Shown: positions 4,102 through 5,325 of the stretch, one piece after another
Position numbering within the stretch: the stretch's first letter is position 1
Layout of the letters: every line of letters begins with the position of its first letter
From: Bacillota bacterium
GTDB taxonomy: Bacteria; Bacillota; Clostridia; Lachnospirales; Anaerotignaceae
Length of the DNA stretch: 5,325 bases
Assembly (NCBI GenBank): GCA_017547125.1
Contig: JAFYQL010000071.1
Coordinates: 1 to 5,325, forward strand
Direction of reading: 5' to 3'
Notes under the pieces: generated by a model
Database searches by the model: none
The model's input: the letters and a program-made list of their open reading frames with translations, nothing else
Told to the model about the DNA's origin: nothing
Made by a program: the position numbers and the translations under genes

Positions 4102-5325
4102 TTACTGTGCAAGATTATTATTCATATACCCGTTTTCTGCTTTATAGTTAAGACCCATATATTCTGCAATAACTTCCCTTGCAACAACTGCTGCAGGTGA
4201 TGATGTGTTTTCACCAAAAGGAATCATAACTGTTACTGCAATCTGCGGGTCGTCGTATGGAGCATAGCAGACAAACCATGTATGAGAACTTCTTGAAAGA
4301 TTTTCCTGTGCGGTACCACTTTTTGCGGCAACATCAACAGGGAAGTTACGGAATACGTTTCTTAAAGTACCTCTTTCGCCCTGAGTTACGGCAAGCATAC
4401 CTCTGTATACTGCGTTAAGGTTTTCCTGCTTGATGTCAAGCTGGGTTTCGATAACAGGTTCTTTCTGTTCGGTAACGATACCGTCTGATGTTTCAACCCT
4501 GTCGATAAGATGCATTGTGTATCTTGTGCCGCCGTTGGCAAGGGTTGCAACGTATTTTGTCATATGAGCCGGAGCAAAGTTGTTTACAGACTGGCCGATG
4601 GCAGCACGGATAGTATCGCCGTCAGTCCATCTTGTCTGGCTTGTTGTTGCATCAGGGTTCATACGTTTTGTAATGTCTTCTTTGTATTCAGGTGTTGCAA
4701 TATTAGGCGCATATTCGCCGATTTCTATACCTGTGTAGTCGCCAAGACCAAAGGCTTCAGCCCATTTTGAAAGAGCCGCAATGGCATCAGTACTTGTTTC
4801 GTTTTCAGCATTACCCATTCTGAAGGCAGTTTCATAGAAGAAATAGTTGCATGAAACCTCAAGTGCCGTTGAAACATTGATAGGGCCGTGGCTTGCGCTG
4901 CCTGTTGATACAGTCCAGCATCTTGCGTGAGGTCTGCCGGCCTTTGTGAATGTACTTTCGTCAACAATAAGGCTGTATGGTGTGATAACGCCAGTTTCAA
5001 GGCCTGCAATGGCACTTACCATTTTGAATGTAGAGCCCGGAGCCTTTGTCTGTTTTAAAGGTCTGTTGACAAGAGGCGTTGTAGGGTCGTTAAGAAGCTT
5101 GTAGTAATATTCTGAATCAAATGAATTTACAAACAGGTTGTTGTCGTAAGAAGGGTAGGTGACGAGGGCAAGAGTTTCGCCTGTGTTTACGTTTTCCACA
5201 ACAACTGAGCCTGTACAAGGGTCAAGGTTTGTTTCGTATGGTCTCAGGTCTTTTGAACGAAGAGAATTGATGATAACTGTAAGCGGTGTGACTGCGCCGT
5301 TTTCAATAAGTCTGCGGTAGTCATC
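4102..5325 (-). CDS. mrdA: Penicillin-binding protein 2 (class B transpeptidase), 5' part outside the window
   Basis: The frame is open to the right edge, giving 407 visible C-terminal residues; the GTG at 5197-5199 is an internal valine codon, not a start. Class B PBPs cross-link peptidoglycan stems outside the membrane and pair with a SEDS polymerase. All three transpeptidase motifs are present: STFK with the nucleophile serine at visible residue 98 (codon 5032-5034), SCN at 158-160, and KSGT at 335-338. The lead-in TGSVVVENVNTGETLALV...PSYDNN (about 38-63) and the late HTWFVCYAP stretch (348-356) are typical of the family. The N-terminal anchor and dimerisation region lie outside the window. 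The PBP2/MrdA call, rather than a division PBP, rests on the adjacent min and rodA genes. The C-terminus ends in a short polar Asn-rich tail (GYMNNNLAQ). Its TAA is 12 nt before the first minC ATG, indicating co-transcription. Confidence 0.95.
   Translation of the reverse strand, partial: DDYRRLIENGAVTPLTVIINSLRSKDLRPYETNLDPCTGSVVVENVNTGETLALVTYPSYDNNLFVNSFDSEYYYKLLNDPTTPLVNRPLKQTKAPGSTFKMVSAIAGLETGVITPYSLIVDESTFTKAGRPHARCWTVSTGSASHGPINVSTALEVSCNYFFYETAFRMGNAENETSTDAIAALSKWAEAFGLGDYTGIEIGEYAPNIATPEYKEDITKRMNPDATTSQTRWTDGDTIRAAIGQSVNNFAPAHMTKYVATLANGGTRYTMHLIDRVETSDGIVTEQKEPVIETQLDIKQENLNAVYRGMLAVTQGERGTLRNVFRNFPVDVAAKSGTAQENLSRSSHTWFVCYAPYDDPQIAVTVMIPFGENTSSPAAVVAREVIAEYMGLNYKAENGYMNNNLAQ

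Noticed and set aside
4087..4200. A frameshift hiding a normal MinC N-terminal domain
   Set aside because: The sequence directly upstream of minC is the intact PBP2 C-terminus ending in a TAA in the same frame, followed by a good ribosome binding site. There is no space for a hidden domain.
5197..5199. GTG as the start codon of the PBP2 gene
   Set aside because: The frame stays open for 42 more codons to the window edge and those residues read as ordinary PBP2 sequence leading into the transpeptidase domain, so the GTG is an internal valine codon.

Overview
The window is a stretch of low-GC Gram-positive DNA, most likely from the class Clostridia and plausibly Lachnospiraceae-like. The reasons are the AT-rich coding sequence, strong AGGAGG-type ribosome binding sites, MinCDE (with a real MinE) in one block with PBP2 and a SEDS polymerase, the clostridial-style 'PEPQNDFIF' motif in that polymerase, and mgsA directly downstream. 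The family-level assignment is an inference from gene order and sequence style.

Every gene reads on the minus strand, so the biological order runs from the right edge to the left. It is: a penicillin-binding protein 2 gene cut by the right edge (4102-5325), minC (3586-4086), a 163-bp AT-rich gap, minD (2628-3422), minE (2306-2605), a strong intergenic hairpin, a rodA-type gene (1086-2228), an mgsA-family gene (687-1082), a small DUF1294-type membrane protein gene (404-685), and a clear intrinsic terminator (about 366-398). A separate lipoprotein gene then begins at 318 and is cut by the left edge. There is no gene-free stretch over 300 bases.

The block joins elongation-type peptidoglycan synthesis (PBP2 transpeptidase plus SEDS glycosyltransferase) to placement of the division site (MinC inhibitor, MinD ATPase, MinE topological factor). 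The last two genes, mgsA-like and DUF1294, sit 3 bp and 1 bp from their upstream neighbours and look translationally coupled to the rodA gene.

Three points deserve a second look. The MinC homologue has only the C-terminal beta-helix domain. The usual FtsZ-inhibiting N-terminal domain is replaced by about 60 acidic residues, and an in-frame stop just upstream rules out a longer start. The methylglyoxal synthase homologue has non-standard residues at the three positions matching E. coli Asp71, His98 and Asp101 (Glu, Tyr and Asn), so it may not be a methylglyoxal synthase in function. The operon also has two internal control points: an 11-bp terminator-like hairpin between minE and rodA, and an AT-rich gap with palindromes and a possible promoter between minC and minD. 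I see no mobile element, CRISPR array, tRNA or rRNA. Apart from those oddities this is a conserved cell-shape and division locus, not an accessory island.
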